A stretch of 64,000 bases of DNA from Acinetobacter cumulans (GCF_003024525.3 NZ_CP035934.2:3038001-3102000); one strand, 5' to 3'; counted from the first letter of the stretch, positions 32,462 through 42,814 are shown. The notes: a model not told the origin generated them from the letters alone. Numbers and translations are program-made.

Positions 32462-32537
32462 GGGTCGTTAGCTCAGTTGGTAGAGCAGTAGACTTTTAAT
32501 CTATTGGTCCCGCGTTCGAGTCGCGGACGACCCACCA
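32462..32537 (+). tRNA. tRNA-Lys(TTT), copy 2
   Basis: Identical over 76 bases to copy 1, including CCA; 22 bases separate the two. Confidence 0.98.
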
Positions 32538-32584
32538 TCTTTCTAAAACTTCGGTTTTAGACTAAAATGCAGTATACCCCCTAA

Positions 32585-32660
32585 GGGTCGTTAGCTCAGT
32601 TGGTAGAGCAGTAGACTTTTAATCTATTGGTCCCGCGTTCGAGTCGCGGACGACCCACCA
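32585..32660 (+). tRNA. tRNA-Lys(TTT), copy 3
   Basis: Identical to copies 1 and 2. The spacer before it (47 bases) differs from the first spacer. Confidence 0.98.
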
Positions 32661-32873
32661 TTCTTTCTTAGGGCTTCTTTCTTCCGGCATGCGAAGAAAA
32701 AGAAACCTGCAAGTTCCGACCAAGACCAATCTACCCATTCGGGTGTATTTGCCATTCTCGAAATTTTGCTATACCGATGTTGCAATGTACGGTGTTTTTT
32801 GACGTCTATACATTCACTTTTGCACTCGGGTGATACTTCAAAGCAATGCTTTAAGTTCACTAATCCTGACAAA

Positions 32874-32949
32874 GGGTTGTTAGCTCAGCTGGTAGAGCAG
32901 TAGACTCTTAATCTATTGGTCGTAGGTTCGAACCCCACACAACCCACCA
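32874..32949 (+). tRNA. tRNA-Lys(CTT), divergent
   Basis: A 76-base tRNA with acceptor GGGTTGT/ACAACCC and anticodon loop CTCTTAA, giving anticodon CTT for the AAG codon. D and anticodon arms match the other three genes. The T stem GTAGG/CCCAC pairs at four positions and has an A-C mismatch at 51-63. CCA is encoded. It is probably functional but is the divergent member of the cluster. Confidence 0.88.
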
Positions 32950-32972
32950 CATTCTGTTATTTTCAATTTGAT

Positions 32973-33641
32973 CTATTCTTGCACAGATCGAGTATTAATT
33001 TTTTCTAGCACATAAGCTTTCAGTGGCAATGGATTCCCTTCAGCAAAATATTGCTGATTCACTTCAGTTGCATGAGCAATTTTATCCAAATCCATCACAA
33101 TATTTTTTTTAGCATCAATATCATAAAAAAAGTCGCCCCCTGAAGCACGATGCAAAATAATTTGATGCACATTTGGGTCATAAGACCAATGGTCCTGCCG
33201 ATATTGTTGATTGGAGGTAAAGGTAATGGAGCCACGATGTTTAATCATGCGATGTGCTATACCATTGGGTGATAAACTGATAATGAAATCAGCTTCACCA
33301 CTTTCACAACCGACAAAAGCATCTTCGCAATCAATTTTCGTGGCATAACGGCCAACATAAGGCATCGCCTCTTGGTTCACCAAGCCCACATTCATAGGTT
33401 GTTCAGCGATCGCAACCCTCTCCTGCCCCAACGCCACATTCAATAAAGCACGACCCTTCTGTTTTTCTAGATCCAACCTATCCACTTGGATGACATCTTT
33501 TTGCACATTACTGGCTTGATGCTCAGGTGAGCTACACCCTATGAGGGCAAAGCATGATAAAACCATCATGCCTAGCCAAACTTGCTTCGTCACCCAACGC
33601 TGGCAATACTTCGATAAGTGAAGAGCGGTTAAAATTTTCAT
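32973..33641 (-). CDS. Predicted lipoprotein, unknown function
   Basis: A protein of 222 residues. A basic N-terminus and hydrophobic segment end in a lipobox (FALIGC, cysteine at about residue 36). The mature part has a YVGRYATKIDCEDAFVGCESGEADF stretch with two cysteines and a beta-rich body, faintly like the NlpE/META type of envelope lipoprotein. No firm family was recognised. It is convergent with the tRNA cluster. Confidence 0.7.
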   Translation of the reverse strand: MKILTALHLSKYCQRWVTKQVWLGMMVLSCFALIGCSSPEHQASNVQKDVIQVDRLDLEKQKGRALLNVALGQERVAIAEQPMNVGLVNQEAMPYVGRYATKIDCEDAFVGCESGEADFIISLSPNGIAHRMIKHRGSITFTSNQQYRQDHWSYDPNVHQIILHRASGGDFFYDIDAKKNIVMDLDKIAHATEVNQQYFAEGNPLPLKAYVLEKINTRSVQE

Positions 33642-33927
33642 CAGTAAAATATGCTCTACTCTTATATATGATGACCAATTGCTTATCAGACATTAAAAAA
33701 CTCTAAATTTTATAGATATGTATGCTGTATAAATTTTTAAAATTAAATGTATGCCACCATTATTTTCTAAATCCTCATTCTTTTACATATCTTTACGTTT
33801 TTTTTGCTTAAAACAGCTTTAAAAATTGATCCATGTCACCATTTTAAAAGTATGGATGCATGATTGAATTAAGTTTTATCGTTCACATGATGCTTCATAT
33901 AACAATTGATGAATTAAGGAGACTTGA

Positions 33928-34188
33928 ATGGCCAATGTTGGTTTATATCGTTCGAACCGTTCAAACATGATTGCGGGTGTAATGGGCGGTATTGCTGAAC
34001 GTTTTGGTTGGAATGCAAATTTGTTGCGCGTTATTTTCGTGATCGTTTCATGTATGAGTGCAGCATTTCCAGGGATTTTGGTGTATTTGGTTTTATGGCT
34101 GGTGATTCCAAAACAGCAAAGCCAATACAAAAATATGCAAGGCTATGACCACCCTGTACGTACTGTAAATAATGATCCGTTGCAATAA
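33928..34188 (+). CDS. PspC-domain protein
   Basis: A small membrane protein of 86 residues. The PspC domain covers residues 6-62: a basic LYRSNRSNMIAGVMGGIAE start and one long hydrophobic segment ending LVLWLVIPK. PspC proteins take part in phage-shock or envelope-stress signalling. No pspA or pspF is nearby, so this is a stand-alone member. AAGGAG precedes the ATG. Confidence 0.87.
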   Translation: MANVGLYRSNRSNMIAGVMGGIAERFGWNANLLRVIFVIVSCMSAAFPGILVYLVLWLVIPKQQSQYKNMQGYDHPVRTVNNDPLQ

Positions 34189-34266
34189 TCTGCATTTAAA
34201 TTCAGGTTATTTTAATTTTAGTCTGTTGTTATAAACACAATAGAGATCCCTTAGACCTCTTTGGTC

Positions 34267-34304
34267 GCTGTAGGTTTTCCCCCAAAAGCCTACAGCTTTT
34301 TTTT
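34267..34304 (+). terminator. Terminator after pspC-like gene
   Basis: GCTGTAGG-TTTT/AAAA-G-CCTACAGC stem with a small bulge, then eight T. Confidence 0.8.
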
Positions 34305-34312
34305 GCCTACAT

Positions 34313-35422
34313 TTAAGCTTTCTCTTTTAAGAAGTGAATTTGCTGATTTAAGGCTGCAATCATGTCTGCACGACTAATCATGCCAATTAAGCGCTGATTT
34401 TCAACCACAGGGATGTAATTAAAAGAACGCTCAACAAAGTATGGAACTAAATCTTCAATCGGTTGATCTGGTCTGACAGTCACCACTTTAGGATTCATAA
34501 TCTGATATACGTGATTTTCCCAGCTGGCTTTAGGATCAGCAGCGCGTTTGAACCACTCCACGACCTCATACAAAGCTAAATTACCCACCAATCGGTCCAA
34601 ATCACCTACCACCGGCAGGCTCATTAAATTCACCTGTTTAAATTTTTCTAAAGCCGACTGAATATCATCTTCGGCCCTCAAAGTAAGCACCTGACGGCTC
34701 ATAATGTCACGACAGCTAAACTGACTTAAATTGCGACGGTTTGCCAACTGCTGTGCTTCTAAAATAATTTTCTGTAAGTCATATTCACTAATATCGAGCA
34801 ACTGGCTCTGACGTTCTAATACCTGCTGAATATCTACTGGCCGAATAGATACTTTTTGCGTCGGTGTCGGATCTGCGCTGCGTATATTGACCTGTGGACG
34901 CTGCGGATATGGTTTACCAAGCAAACGGTTATAAAATATAGCAAAGGCCATCAGCAATACAGAATTTAATAGCACAGGATAAAACAGAAATGCATAACCC
35001 AAATCTTGTACAGCTTTGCCACCCAGCACCGCAGTAATCGCCACTGCGCCACTCGGCGGATGTAAGGAATCTGTGGTCATCATCAGCACGATAGCCAGCG
35101 CAACGGCTACACTAAATGCTTCAGTCTGATTGGGTATCCACATTGCGCAGGTCACACCGATGAGCGCCGCAATACTGTTACCAACCACCATATTCCAGGG
35201 CTGTGCCAAAGGACTAGCAGGCACAGCAAACAACAGCACTGAAGATGCGCCCATAGGCGCGATATACCATGCATTTAGGTTACCTAGTGCAAGCCAACTG
35301 ATGAGCGAGGAAATACTTAATCCAAGCAAAGCCCCTACCCCACATAAGACGCGGTCTTTAAGCGGGAGCACTTTAAAATTAGGTTTTAGGGTATTGAGCC
35401 AAGCTGCTTTGGAGTGAAACAC
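34313..35422 (-). CDS. HPP-family membrane protein with two CBS domains
   Basis: A protein of 369 residues. The N-terminal half (about residues 25-170) has four to five membrane segments of the HPP family, with the TDSLHPPSGAVA signature. The C-terminal half has two CBS domains (about 235-295 and 305-365), which usually bind adenosyl ligands. HPP proteins are linked to nitrite transport in plastids and cyanobacteria; the role here is unknown. GTG at 35422 is the probable start. Confidence 0.82.
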   Translation of the reverse strand: MFHSKAAWLNTLKPNFKVLPLKDRVLCGVGALLGLSISSLISWLALGNLNAWYIAPMGASSVLLFAVPASPLAQPWNMVVGNSIAALIGVTCAMWIPNQTEAFSVAVALAIVLMMTTDSLHPPSGAVAITAVLGGKAVQDLGYAFLFYPVLLNSVLLMAFAIFYNRLLGKPYPQRPQVNIRSADPTPTQKVSIRPVDIQQVLERQSQLLDISEYDLQKIILEAQQLANRRNLSQFSCRDIMSRQVLTLRAEDDIQSALEKFKQVNLMSLPVVGDLDRLVGNLALYEVVEWFKRAADPKASWENHVYQIMNPKVVTVRPDQPIEDLVPYFVERSFNYIPVVENQRLIGMISRADMIAALNQQIHFLKEKA

Positions 35423-36357
35423 GTGAGACCTGCATTTGCTGTTTTATATTTAAACGAATTATAGGCGACACTTCATTAAAAGATGTATTTATTTTATATG
35501 TTATAAATATTAGATTTATTTTTGAAAATATAAATAAAATTTGAAAAACATCAACTTAACCATAATATAGTAAGCAACATATGACTTTATAAAAAAATAA
35601 TGAACCCAAAGCGCGAAGAACTTTTAAAACACTTAGCAGCCTCTTTAAAAGATGCTAAAGAAGATGGTGGTGCAATTTTACTGGTCGGAGCAGGCATTTC
35701 TGTATCTGCTGGCATACCGCCTGCGCAAAAGCTAATGAAAATCGCGATCGAAAACTTTCCAAATTATTTTACTGACGAAGAGCAAAAACTGGCTCAAGAG
35801 GATTTAAGCCAACTTCTATACAACTATATTATGAGTAAACTATCACCTGCTCATCGTAAAGAGATTTTTCAATGGCATATTCAGGGTAATGAAGCAAGGA
35901 GCATCCCCAAAGCCAAACTAAACTTTGCTCACCTGACCATCGCAGAATTATTAAAGCAAGGTTATATCAAACGTATTTTGACCACTAACTTTGACCCATT
36001 ACTCATTAATGCTTGTTATATGGTTGGCATGTATCCACTACCAGCTATTTATGATCTAGGTTCAGTCGATCAAATAAATCCTGAACTTTTTGATGACCCC
36101 TGTATTATTTACTTAAATGGTCAACATGCAGGACAAGTTCAAAGAAATACCCCTTCTCAATTAAGCCAGCATCAGTCTATTTTAAATAAAGTTGTACTAT
36201 CAACAGGCTGTAAAAGACCATGGATAGTGGCTAGTTATAGTGGTGAAAATGATCCACTGATGGACGCACTGAATGAACTACGCCCATACAACAATTGGCT
36301 ATATTGGCTCGAATACAAAGAACAAGTTTTACAAAAAGAAAGCCATCTATTTTTAGA

Positions 36358-36360
36358 GAA
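36358..36360. repeat. Target site duplication, left copy
   Basis: GAA immediately before the left end of the insertion sequence, matched by GAA at 37684-37686. Three bases is the usual duplication of IS3-family elements. Confidence 0.85.
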
Positions 36361-36410
36361 TGAACCGTACCGGGTTTGTCGGAGACTCCGTATTCTGAGA
36401 GAATGTTCCG

Positions 36411-36728
36411 ATGACCAAATTAAAATATACCCCTGAAATCAGAGAAAGAGCGGTTCAATTATTGATTGAATCTGAAAAAGACTATCCATCTAATTGGGCT
36501 GCGATCACAGCTATTGCGCCTAAGATTGGTTGTACTCCTGAAACACTTCGTGCTTGGCATCAAAAGCATTTAGATGAGCAAAATCCTATCAAAGTACAAC
36601 AGATCTCTGATCAAGAAAAAATGAAGCAAATGGAACGTGAAATCAAAGAATTAAAGCGTGCCAATGAAATTCTGCGTAAAGCAGCCGCTTTTTTCGCCCA
36701 GGCGGAGCTCGACCGCCCACACAAATAA
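36411..36728 (+). CDS. IS3-family transposase OrfA
   Basis: A protein of 105 residues with an N-terminal helix-turn-helix (YTPEIRERAVQLL, then CTPETLRAWHQ) and a C-terminal leucine-zipper-like coil (MKQMEREIKELKRANEILRK). It binds the element ends. A T6 run at 36689-36694 near its end is a candidate slippage site for making an OrfAB fusion by -1 frameshift. Its stop overlaps the orfB ATG by one base. Confidence 0.92.
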   Translation: MTKLKYTPEIRERAVQLLIESEKDYPSNWAAITAIAPKIGCTPETLRAWHQKHLDEQNPIKVQQISDQEKMKQMEREIKELKRANEILRKAAAFFAQAELDRPHK

Positions 36729-37644
36729 TGGTGGATTTCATCCATAACAATAAGGCGTTATATGGTGTTGAGGCGATTTGTAGGATTTTACCGATCTCAG
36801 CTTCTACCTATTATCGAACACTAGATATTGCTGAAAACCCAGAACATCGAGCAAAGCGAGATCTACATGATTTGCATCATGCTGAACAAATTAAACGAAT
36901 TTGGAAAGAAAGTTCAGGTCGATATGGTGTACGTAAAGTTTGGCAACAACTGAAACGTGAAGGTTATGTTATTGCACGCTGTACAGTGGTTCGCTTGATG
37001 AAGAAGCTAGGTATACAGGGTGTTTGGCGTGGGAAGAATAAATACACCACCCGTAGCCGAGATGATCAAAAAAGAGCGGATGATTTAGTGAAACGTAATT
37101 TTACTGCTGATTATCCTGACCCTTGCGAAGCAATGCTTCTCAGGTCGGTGACTTCACGTATATTCAAACTCATTCAGGCTGGGTCTATACCGCCTTTATT
37201 ATTGATGTGTTCTCGCGAGCAATTGTTGGATGGAAAGTATCAACACGGATGAATACAGACATGGTGCTCGATGCACTGGAGCAAGCATTGCATGATCGAG
37301 GCATGCCAAAGAACGTGATTCATCATAGTGACAGAGGTGTGCAATATCTTTCCATTCGTTATACCAATCGTTTAGAAGCAGCAAATTTACGAGCATCAGT
37401 CGGTACGACCGGTGATTCATACGATAATGCTTTGGCTGAAACAGTGAATGGCTTATACAAAACAGAGGTGATTGAATATTTAAAAGCAGATTGGCAAGGT
37501 TTAGCGGATGTACAACTTGCGACATTAAATTGGGTAGATTGGTTCAATAAAGAGCGTGTACATAGTGCACTAGGTTATGTGCCACCTTTTGATTTTGAAG
37601 CAATGTACTATGATAAAATTAATCCGTTAGGTCAGGTGGCCTAA
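36728..37644 (+). pseudogene. IS3-family transposase OrfB, frameshifted
   Basis: The first part (36728 to about 37119) encodes the HTH_21 region with GRYGVRKVWQQL. The frame is then lost: it would stop at 37252, while the catalytic core continues in another frame (about 37123-37644). That core has D (VGDFTYI), D (HHSDRGVQY) and E (ALAETVNGLYKTEV). Compared with the usual QLWVGDFTY, the segment at 37121-37143 has about 14 extra bases including a GAAGC-AAT-GCTTC palindrome. The transposase is therefore probably inactive unless frameshifting rescues it. Confidence 0.75.
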
Positions 37645-37683
37645 CTTAAATAAAAAAGTCTCCGACAAACCCGGTACGGTTCA

Positions 37684-37686
37684 GAA
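37684..37686. repeat. Target site duplication, right copy
   Basis: GAA directly after the right inverted repeat, the copy of 36358-36360. Confidence 0.85.
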
Positions 37687-38490
37687 TGATGAAGAGTGTA
37701 AAGTGATTTATGGTTCTGATGCCGATTCTATATTTTTACAAATTACTAAAGATATAGAGTGCCCTTTAAGTTTTATCGAAGATCCTAGTGAACGACTCCA
37801 ACTATACCTTGATGAAATAAAATTCAATACTCACCAACAATTAGGTAATTTTTATCAAGAATTTATTCATGATTGTAAAAATCATCTAGAGAGAATCAAC
37901 CATTCACAAAAGCTCGAACAACATCAAAAATACATCGACCTTGTCTATAAAATTCTTAAAATATTAGACCTAGAAGGTTCCTATAATTTTAAAGAACGTG
38001 CTAAACCATCCCAATACAAGCATCTCATTCAAGAAAGATTAAAAAATCTTTTTACTTTGAAAAAGCATTTACTCGAAGCATTAGAAAGCAAACCTAATAA
38101 TTTTTGGGCTTTACTTAATCTTAGTCATACTTGTTTAACGATTTATCGAATTCAAAAAGAAAACAATTTGCTCAGTGAACCCAGCTTTCTTCAAGAAGCC
38201 GAAAATGCTCTCAACAAACTTAAAACAACCGATGAATACCGAAATAATACTAACAATATAATCAGTCGCATTTTATACAATCAAGCATGTTTAGAAGCTT
38301 TAAAAGATAATGTCGACTCAAGTTTAAATCTACTAGAAGCATCACTTAAACAGAATCAAAAAGATACTGAAAGCTATTTCACACTCCGTGATGTCGAAAC
38401 AGATTTTGATTTCAAAAACTTACTCATGCATCCTAAATTCAAGGAACTCTGTAATCAATATTTTTAATCCTGATAGAAAATAAAAGACCT

Positions 38491-38519
38491 TTGCCACACA
38501 CCCCCAAAATCCTTATAAT
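38491..38519 (+). promoter_or_regulatory. Sigma-70 promoter of glyQS
   Basis: TTGCCA and TATAAT are 17 bases apart, about 35 bases upstream of the glyQ start. It is a near-consensus promoter. Confidence 0.75.
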
Positions 38520-38555
38520 TGAGCACAATTTTTATCTAATTTTAAGTGGATGACC

Positions 38556-39533
38556 ATGAGTCGCGCCATATCGCATATTGATACCTTCCAAGGCTTAATT
38601 CTTGCCTTACAAAACTACTGGGCTGAACAAGGCTGTGTAGTCCTTCAGCCTTACGACATGGAAATGGGCGCTGGTACATTCCACACTGCAACATTCCTAC
38701 GCGCTTTAGGCCCTGAAACTTGGAACGCAGCTTACGTTCAACCGTCTCGCCGTCCTAAAGATGGCCGTTATGGTGAAAACCCGAACCGTTTGCAGCACTA
38801 CTACCAATTCCAAGTTGTGCTTAAGCCAAACCCAGACAACATCCAGCAGCTGTACCTAGACTCGCTTAAAGCAATTGGTATTGACCCGCTTGTACACGAC
38901 ATCCGTTTCGTAGAAGACAACTGGGAATCTCCAACACTAGGCGCTTGGGGCTTAGGCTGGGAAGTTTGGCTGAACGGTATGGAAGTGACTCAGTTCACTT
39001 ACTTCCAACAAGTGGGCGGTGTTGAGTGCTACCCTGTTACAGGCGAAATCACTTACGGCTTAGAACGTCTTGCGATGTACCTTCAAGGTGTAGACTCAGT
39101 TTACGATCTTGTTTGGACCAAAGGCCAGTTCGGTACTGTGACCTATGGTGACGTATTCCATCAAAACGAAGTTGAGCAATCGACTTACAACTTTGAATAT
39201 GCGCCAGTCGATAAAATGTTTGAATTGTTCGACTTCTACGAAGCTGAAGCAACACGTTTAATCGAAGCTAAATTGCCACTTCCTGCATATGAGCAAGTGA
39301 TTAAAGCATCACATAGCTTTAACTTGTTAGATGCTCGCGGCGCAATTTCTGTAACTGAGCGTCAGCGTTATATTTTACGTGTTCGCTCGTTAGCACGTGC
39401 AATTGCAACTAGCTACGTGGCAGCACGTGCGGAACTTGGTTTCCCAATGGCTGAACCGCACTTACGTGATGAAGTATTGGCGCAATTAAAAGCACAAGTT
39501 GAAGCAGAAGCTGTTGCAGCGGAGAACAAATAA
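38556..39533 (+). CDS. glyQ: Glycyl-tRNA synthetase, alpha subunit
   Basis: The catalytic subunit of the tetrameric bacterial glycyl-tRNA synthetase, 325 residues from MSRAISH. It is a class II enzyme with [26 protein letters not shown] (motif 2 region) and an [20 protein letters not shown] end that matches the family closely. An ATG two codons upstream at 38550 is an equally plausible start. It overlaps glyS by one base. Confidence 0.97.
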   Translation: MSRAISHIDTFQGLILALQNYWAEQGCVVLQPYDMEMGAGTFHTATFLRALGPETWNAAYVQPSRRPKDGRYGENPNRLQHYYQFQVVLKPNPDNIQQLYLDSLKAIGIDPLVHDIRFVEDNWESPTLGAWGLGWEVWLNGMEVTQFTYFQQVGGVECYPVTGEITYGLERLAMYLQGVDSVYDLVWTKGQFGTVTYGDVFHQNEVEQSTYNFEYAPVDKMFELFDFYEAEATRLIEAKLPLPAYEQVIKASHSFNLLDARGAISVTERQRYILRVRSLARAIATSYVAARAELGFPMAEPHLRDEVLAQLKAQVEAEAVAAENK

Positions 39534-41602
39534 TGTCTAAACATACTGTTTTATTTGAACTTGGCTGTGAAGAACTTCCACCAAAAAGCCTTAAAAAATT
39601 ACGTGATGCACTGCAAGCTGAAACAGTTAAAGGCTTAAATGATGCGGGTCTTGCATTTGATTCTATCGAAGCTTATGCAGCGCCGCGCCGTTTAGCGCTT
39701 AAAATTGTGAATGTTGATGCTGCGCAAGCAGATACACAAAAACGTTTTGACGGCCCAGCGAAACAAGCGGCTTTTGATGCTGAAGGCAACCCAACTAAAG
39801 CTTTAGAAGGCTTTATGCGCGGTCAAGGCATTACAGTTGAGCAAGTTTCGACTTTCCAAGCAGGTAAAGTTGAAAAAGTTTGCTACTTAAAAGACGTTAA
39901 AGGCCAAAGCCTTGATGTGCTTTTACCGCAAATTTTACAAACTGCGTTGGACAATCTGCCAATTGCAAAACGCATGCGTTCTGCGGCTAGCCGTACTGAA
40001 TTCGTACGTCCGGTAAAATGGGTTGTGTTGCTTAAAGACAACGATGTTGTTGATGCTACGATTCAAGACCACAAAGCAGGCAACGTGACCTTTGGTCACC
40101 GTTTCCATGCACCTGAAGCAATCACTTTAGCCAATGCTGAAGAATACTTGCCTAAGTTAAAAGCGGCTCACGTCGTTGCATCTTTTGAAGAGCGTCAAGC
40201 AATCATTGACGGTCAAGTGAAAGCTTTGGCTGATGAAGTGAATGCAATTGCAATTGTACCTGCGGACTTACGTGACGAAGTAACAGCATTGGTTGAATGG
40301 CCTGTTGCGCTACGTGCAAGCTTCGAAGAACGCTTCCTTGCAGTTCCTCAAGAAGCATTAATCACTACGATGCAGGACAACCAAAAGTACTTCTGCTTAG
40401 TTAATGCTGATAACAAATTACAGCCTTACTTCATTACTGTTTCAAATATTGAGTCTAAAGATCCGACTCAAATTATTGAAGGTAACGAGAAAGTTGTTCG
40501 TCCACGTTTGTCTGATGCTGAATTCTTCTTCTTACAAGACCAAAAGCAACCGCTTGCATCTCGTAAAGAGAAACTTGCGAACATGGTTTTCCAAGCTGAG
40601 CTTGGCACACTATGGAATAAGTCTGAACGTATTGCGAAATTGGCTGTTGCTTTAGCGCCAATTACGGGTGCTAACCCAGCGGATGCTGAAAAAGCTGCCC
40701 TTCTTGCAAAATGTGACTTAACGTCTGAGCTTGTGGGTGAATTCCCAGAACTTCAAGGTATTGCGGGTACTTACTACGCACGTCTTGAAGGCGAAAATGA
40801 TGAAGTTGCTGAGTCTTTAGGTGAGCAATATCTTCCTAAATTCGCAGGTGACGTTTTACCGAAAACCAAAACAGGTACAACCATTGCCCTTGCTGACCGT
40901 TTAGACACGCTCACAGGTATTTTCGGGATTGGTCAAGCGCCTACAGGTTCTAAAGACCCGTTTGCACTGCGCCGTTCTGCAATTGGTATCTTGCGTTTAG
41001 TGACTGAAAATGAGTTAGACGTTTCAATTGAAGACCTGATCAAACTTGCACTTGTTGCTTATGGCGATGTATTGAAAGACCACGACAAAACTTTAGCGGA
41101 TGCTGTTGCATTCCTTGAAGGCCGTTACCGTGCAAAATATGAAGACCAAGGCGTTGCTGTAGACGTGATTCAAGCAGTTCAAGCGCTTTCTCCAAAATCA
41201 CCACTTGATTTTGATAAGCGTGTAAATGCGGTAAATCACTTCCGTAACTTGCCTGAAGCTGCCGCACTTGCTGCTGCTAACAAGCGTGTTGCTAACATTC
41301 TTGCGAAAGAAGCTGCACCTGAAGGCGCTGTGGTTGAAGCAAACTTGGTTGAAGATGCTGAGAAAGCATTATTCGCTGAACTTGCGAAAATCACACCTGT
41401 GGTTGAGCCGTTATTTGCTGCCAAAGACTACACTGCTGCATTGTCTGCACTTGCTGCACTTCGTGCGCCTGTAGATGCGTTCTTTGATGGTGTAATGGTC
41501 ATGGCAGATGATGCTGACCTAAAAGCAAACCGTTTACGTATGCTTGCTCAGCTTCGTGACCTGTTCACGAAAGTGGCTGATATTTCTGTGTTACAACACT
41601 AA
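39533..41602 (+). CDS. glyS: Glycyl-tRNA synthetase, beta subunit
   Basis: A 689-residue subunit that binds tRNA-Gly. It begins [14 protein letters not shown], as in other bacteria, has an HD-type central region and ends with an anticodon-binding helical domain ([22 protein letters not shown]). Length equals that of E. coli GlyS. It is co-translated with glyQ and followed by a strong terminator. Confidence 0.97.
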   Translation: MSKHTVLFELGCEELPPKSLKKLRDALQAETVKGLNDAGLAFDSIEAYAAPRRLALKIVNVDAAQADTQKRFDGPAKQAAFDAEGNPTKALEGFMRGQGITVEQVSTFQAGKVEKVCYLKDVKGQSLDVLLPQILQTALDNLPIAKRMRSAASRTEFVRPVKWVVLLKDNDVVDATIQDHKAGNVTFGHRFHAPEAITLANAEEYLPKLKAAHVVASFEERQAIIDGQVKALADEVNAIAIVPADLRDEVTALVEWPVALRASFEERFLAVPQEALITTMQDNQKYFCLVNADNKLQPYFITVSNIESKDPTQIIEGNEKVVRPRLSDAEFFFLQDQKQPLASRKEKLANMVFQAELGTLWNKSERIAKLAVALAPITGANPADAEKAALLAKCDLTSELVGEFPELQGIAGTYYARLEGENDEVAESLGEQYLPKFAGDVLPKTKTGTTIALADRLDTLTGIFGIGQAPTGSKDPFALRRSAIGILRLVTENELDVSIEDLIKLALVAYGDVLKDHDKTLADAVAFLEGRYRAKYEDQGVAVDVIQAVQALSPKSPLDFDKRVNAVNHFRNLPEAAALAAANKRVANILAKEAAPEGAVVEANLVEDAEKALFAELAKITPVVEPLFAAKDYTAALSALAALRAPVDAFFDGVMVMADDADLKANRLRMLAQLRDLFTKVADISVLQH

Positions 41603-41617
41603 GTTCTGAATTAAATA

Positions 41618-41645
41618 AAAAAACCCGCTTTCGAGCGGGTTTTTT
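41618..41645 (+). terminator. Terminator of glyQS
   Basis: AAAAAACCCGCT-TTCG-AGCGGGTTTTTT: a 12-bp stem with a stable tetraloop. Confidence 0.93.
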
Positions 41646-41784
41646 ATTACTTTTAATATTTATTTACAGCTTACTTAAATCTTTCTAAATAATTTTTATT
41701 TTAAATTTCATAAACTTATTTACTTTATTTACTCTATAATCCTTCCAAAATATTCAATAATGTTAGAAGGGGGAATATTTAAAA

Positions 41785-42183
41785 ATGAAGAAATTATTGG
41801 TTGTGCCTTTATTGCTTGCACTGGCTTTTACAGAAACGGGATGTTCTGCTGTTATGGCTTCAAAACAGCCTAAAAAGAAAGACCTATCCGTCATTGCACA
41901 AGGTATGCCACGTAGTACAATTTTAGCTGAAATTGGCTCTCCAATTGCCAGTGAAACTAAGCAGGATGGTAAGCGTGTTGATGTATTCTCCTTTACGCAA
42001 GGCTACAGCACTGCAAACCGCGTTGGACGCACACTGTTCCATGGTGTAGCCGATGTTGCGACACTGGGCTTATGGGAAATCGTGGCCACACCAACTGAAG
42101 CGACCTTTGATGGTAAAAAAGCAGCATTTGAAGTGACATACGACTTGAATGACCGTGTAGAGAAATTTGTACGCCTGCAATAA
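41785..42183 (+). CDS. Lipoprotein of BamE/OmlA-like character
   Basis: A protein of 132 residues. The signal peptide ends in a lipobox (TETGC, cysteine at about residue 20). The mature part has a QGMPRSTILAEIGSP helix-turn and a following beta sheet, the pattern of the SmpA/OmlA-like fold. The function is unknown; the family is often envelope-associated. GAAGGGGG precedes the ATG. It is monocistronic, with its own terminator. Confidence 0.75.
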   Translation: MKKLLVVPLLLALAFTETGCSAVMASKQPKKKDLSVIAQGMPRSTILAEIGSPIASETKQDGKRVDVFSFTQGYSTANRVGRTLFHGVADVATLGLWEIVATPTEATFDGKKAAFEVTYDLNDRVEKFVRLQ

Positions 42184-42205
42184 AAAACGTATTTTAAATA
42201 TATTA

Positions 42206-42233
42206 AAATCCTGCTAAAACTAGCGGGATTTTT
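42206..42233 (+). terminator. Terminator after lipoprotein gene
   Basis: AAATCCTGCTA/TAGCGGGATTT stem (one wobble) followed by a T run. Confidence 0.85.
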
Positions 42234-42256
42234 TATAAGAATAATAAATTTCAAAT

Positions 42257-42721
42257 ATGAAAGTTCCGCGTCATTATCGCCCTGATCTGTATCTTTTTAT
42301 AATTCATGCCCTGCTATTAGCACTTAGTTTCGCTCTGGTGAAATTCTATCCACATATCATCACTAAGCCAGATATGAGTGGCCTGTTCTTTATGTTGATT
42401 TCGATTCTGGGTGGCATCATTGCTATCGTGATACTTGCAGTATCCTTGAGTCGCCTTGACCGTTCAGTTCGTGCATTAGCCATAAATAAATTTATCTTGG
42501 CTGTGCTGTATTGGATATCCAGCACGGCTATTTTTGTGTTGTCGGGTTATTCTGAGTTTTTGTTTAATAACCCACTGTGCATACTCATTTTTGCAGGCAT
42601 TCTGTACCCAAGTTTGTATTTTTCTATCCTCAACATTGCAGAGATGCGTAAGAAAGACTGGCTCATAATAGGCGGGATATTGGGTAGTTTGGTAGTACTG
42701 TTCTTTTTGCCAGGGATTTAA
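42257..42721 (+). CDS. Four-helix membrane protein, unknown function
   Basis: A protein of 154 residues with four predicted membrane segments (about 10-30, 42-64, 80-98, 104-124) and a hydrophobic C-terminal end. A short basic loop, SRLDRSVRALAINK, lies between segments two and three. No family was recognised. It begins 25 bases after the terminator of the preceding gene. Confidence 0.65.
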   Translation: MKVPRHYRPDLYLFIIHALLLALSFALVKFYPHIITKPDMSGLFFMLISILGGIIAIVILAVSLSRLDRSVRALAINKFILAVLYWISSTAIFVLSGYSEFLFNNPLCILIFAGILYPSLYFSILNIAEMRKKDWLIIGGILGSLVVLFFLPGI

Positions 42722-42814
42722 TTACACAAAAAAGGACGAGGCTTGCTGAGCTTTATTATTTTTTTATAGCCGTTATGGATATTTAGGTGCTTCAGCCCTA
42801 AGTTCCAATTACTG

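Larger units (their letters stand above)
36361..37683 (+). mobile_element. IS3-family insertion sequence (IS51-like ends)
   Basis: An element of 1323 bp. Its terminal inverted repeats match over 26-27 bp: 36361-36386 begins TGAACCGTACCGGG, and 37658-37683 is its exact complement. Flanking GAA duplications mark the target. It carries orfA and a frameshifted orfB with the DDE residues of IS3 transposases. It sits in the SIR2-TPR gene. The TGAACCG ends recall the IS51 group, from memory only. Confidence 0.95.
35600..38467 (+). pseudogene. SIR2-TPR protein gene interrupted by an insertion sequence
   Basis: The 5' part (35600-36360) encodes a SIR2 domain: GAGIS at residues 30-34, GIP at 38-40, TTNFD at 128-132 and a candidate catalytic H176. 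The 3' part (37687-38467) encodes helical repeats ending in a TPR-like segment (SLNLLEASLKQNQKD). Removing the element at 36361-37683 and one GAA copy joins the two in the same frame to give 513 residues, so the break is recent. SIR2 enzymes without neighbours of this type often deplete NAD in antiphage defence. Role and activity here are inference, and the 3' part lacks a start signal. Confidence 0.85.

Noticed and set aside
32364..32660. Three identical 76-base units at short intervals, CRISPR-like at first sight
   Set aside because: Each unit folds as a complete tRNA-Lys with CCA; spacers are 22 and 47 bases and only three units exist.
32624..32872. Minus-strand open frame across the third tRNA and its spacer
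   Set aside because: It reads antisense through tRNA-Lys and ends in the typical SSATRTRDQ artefact of tRNA antisense translation.
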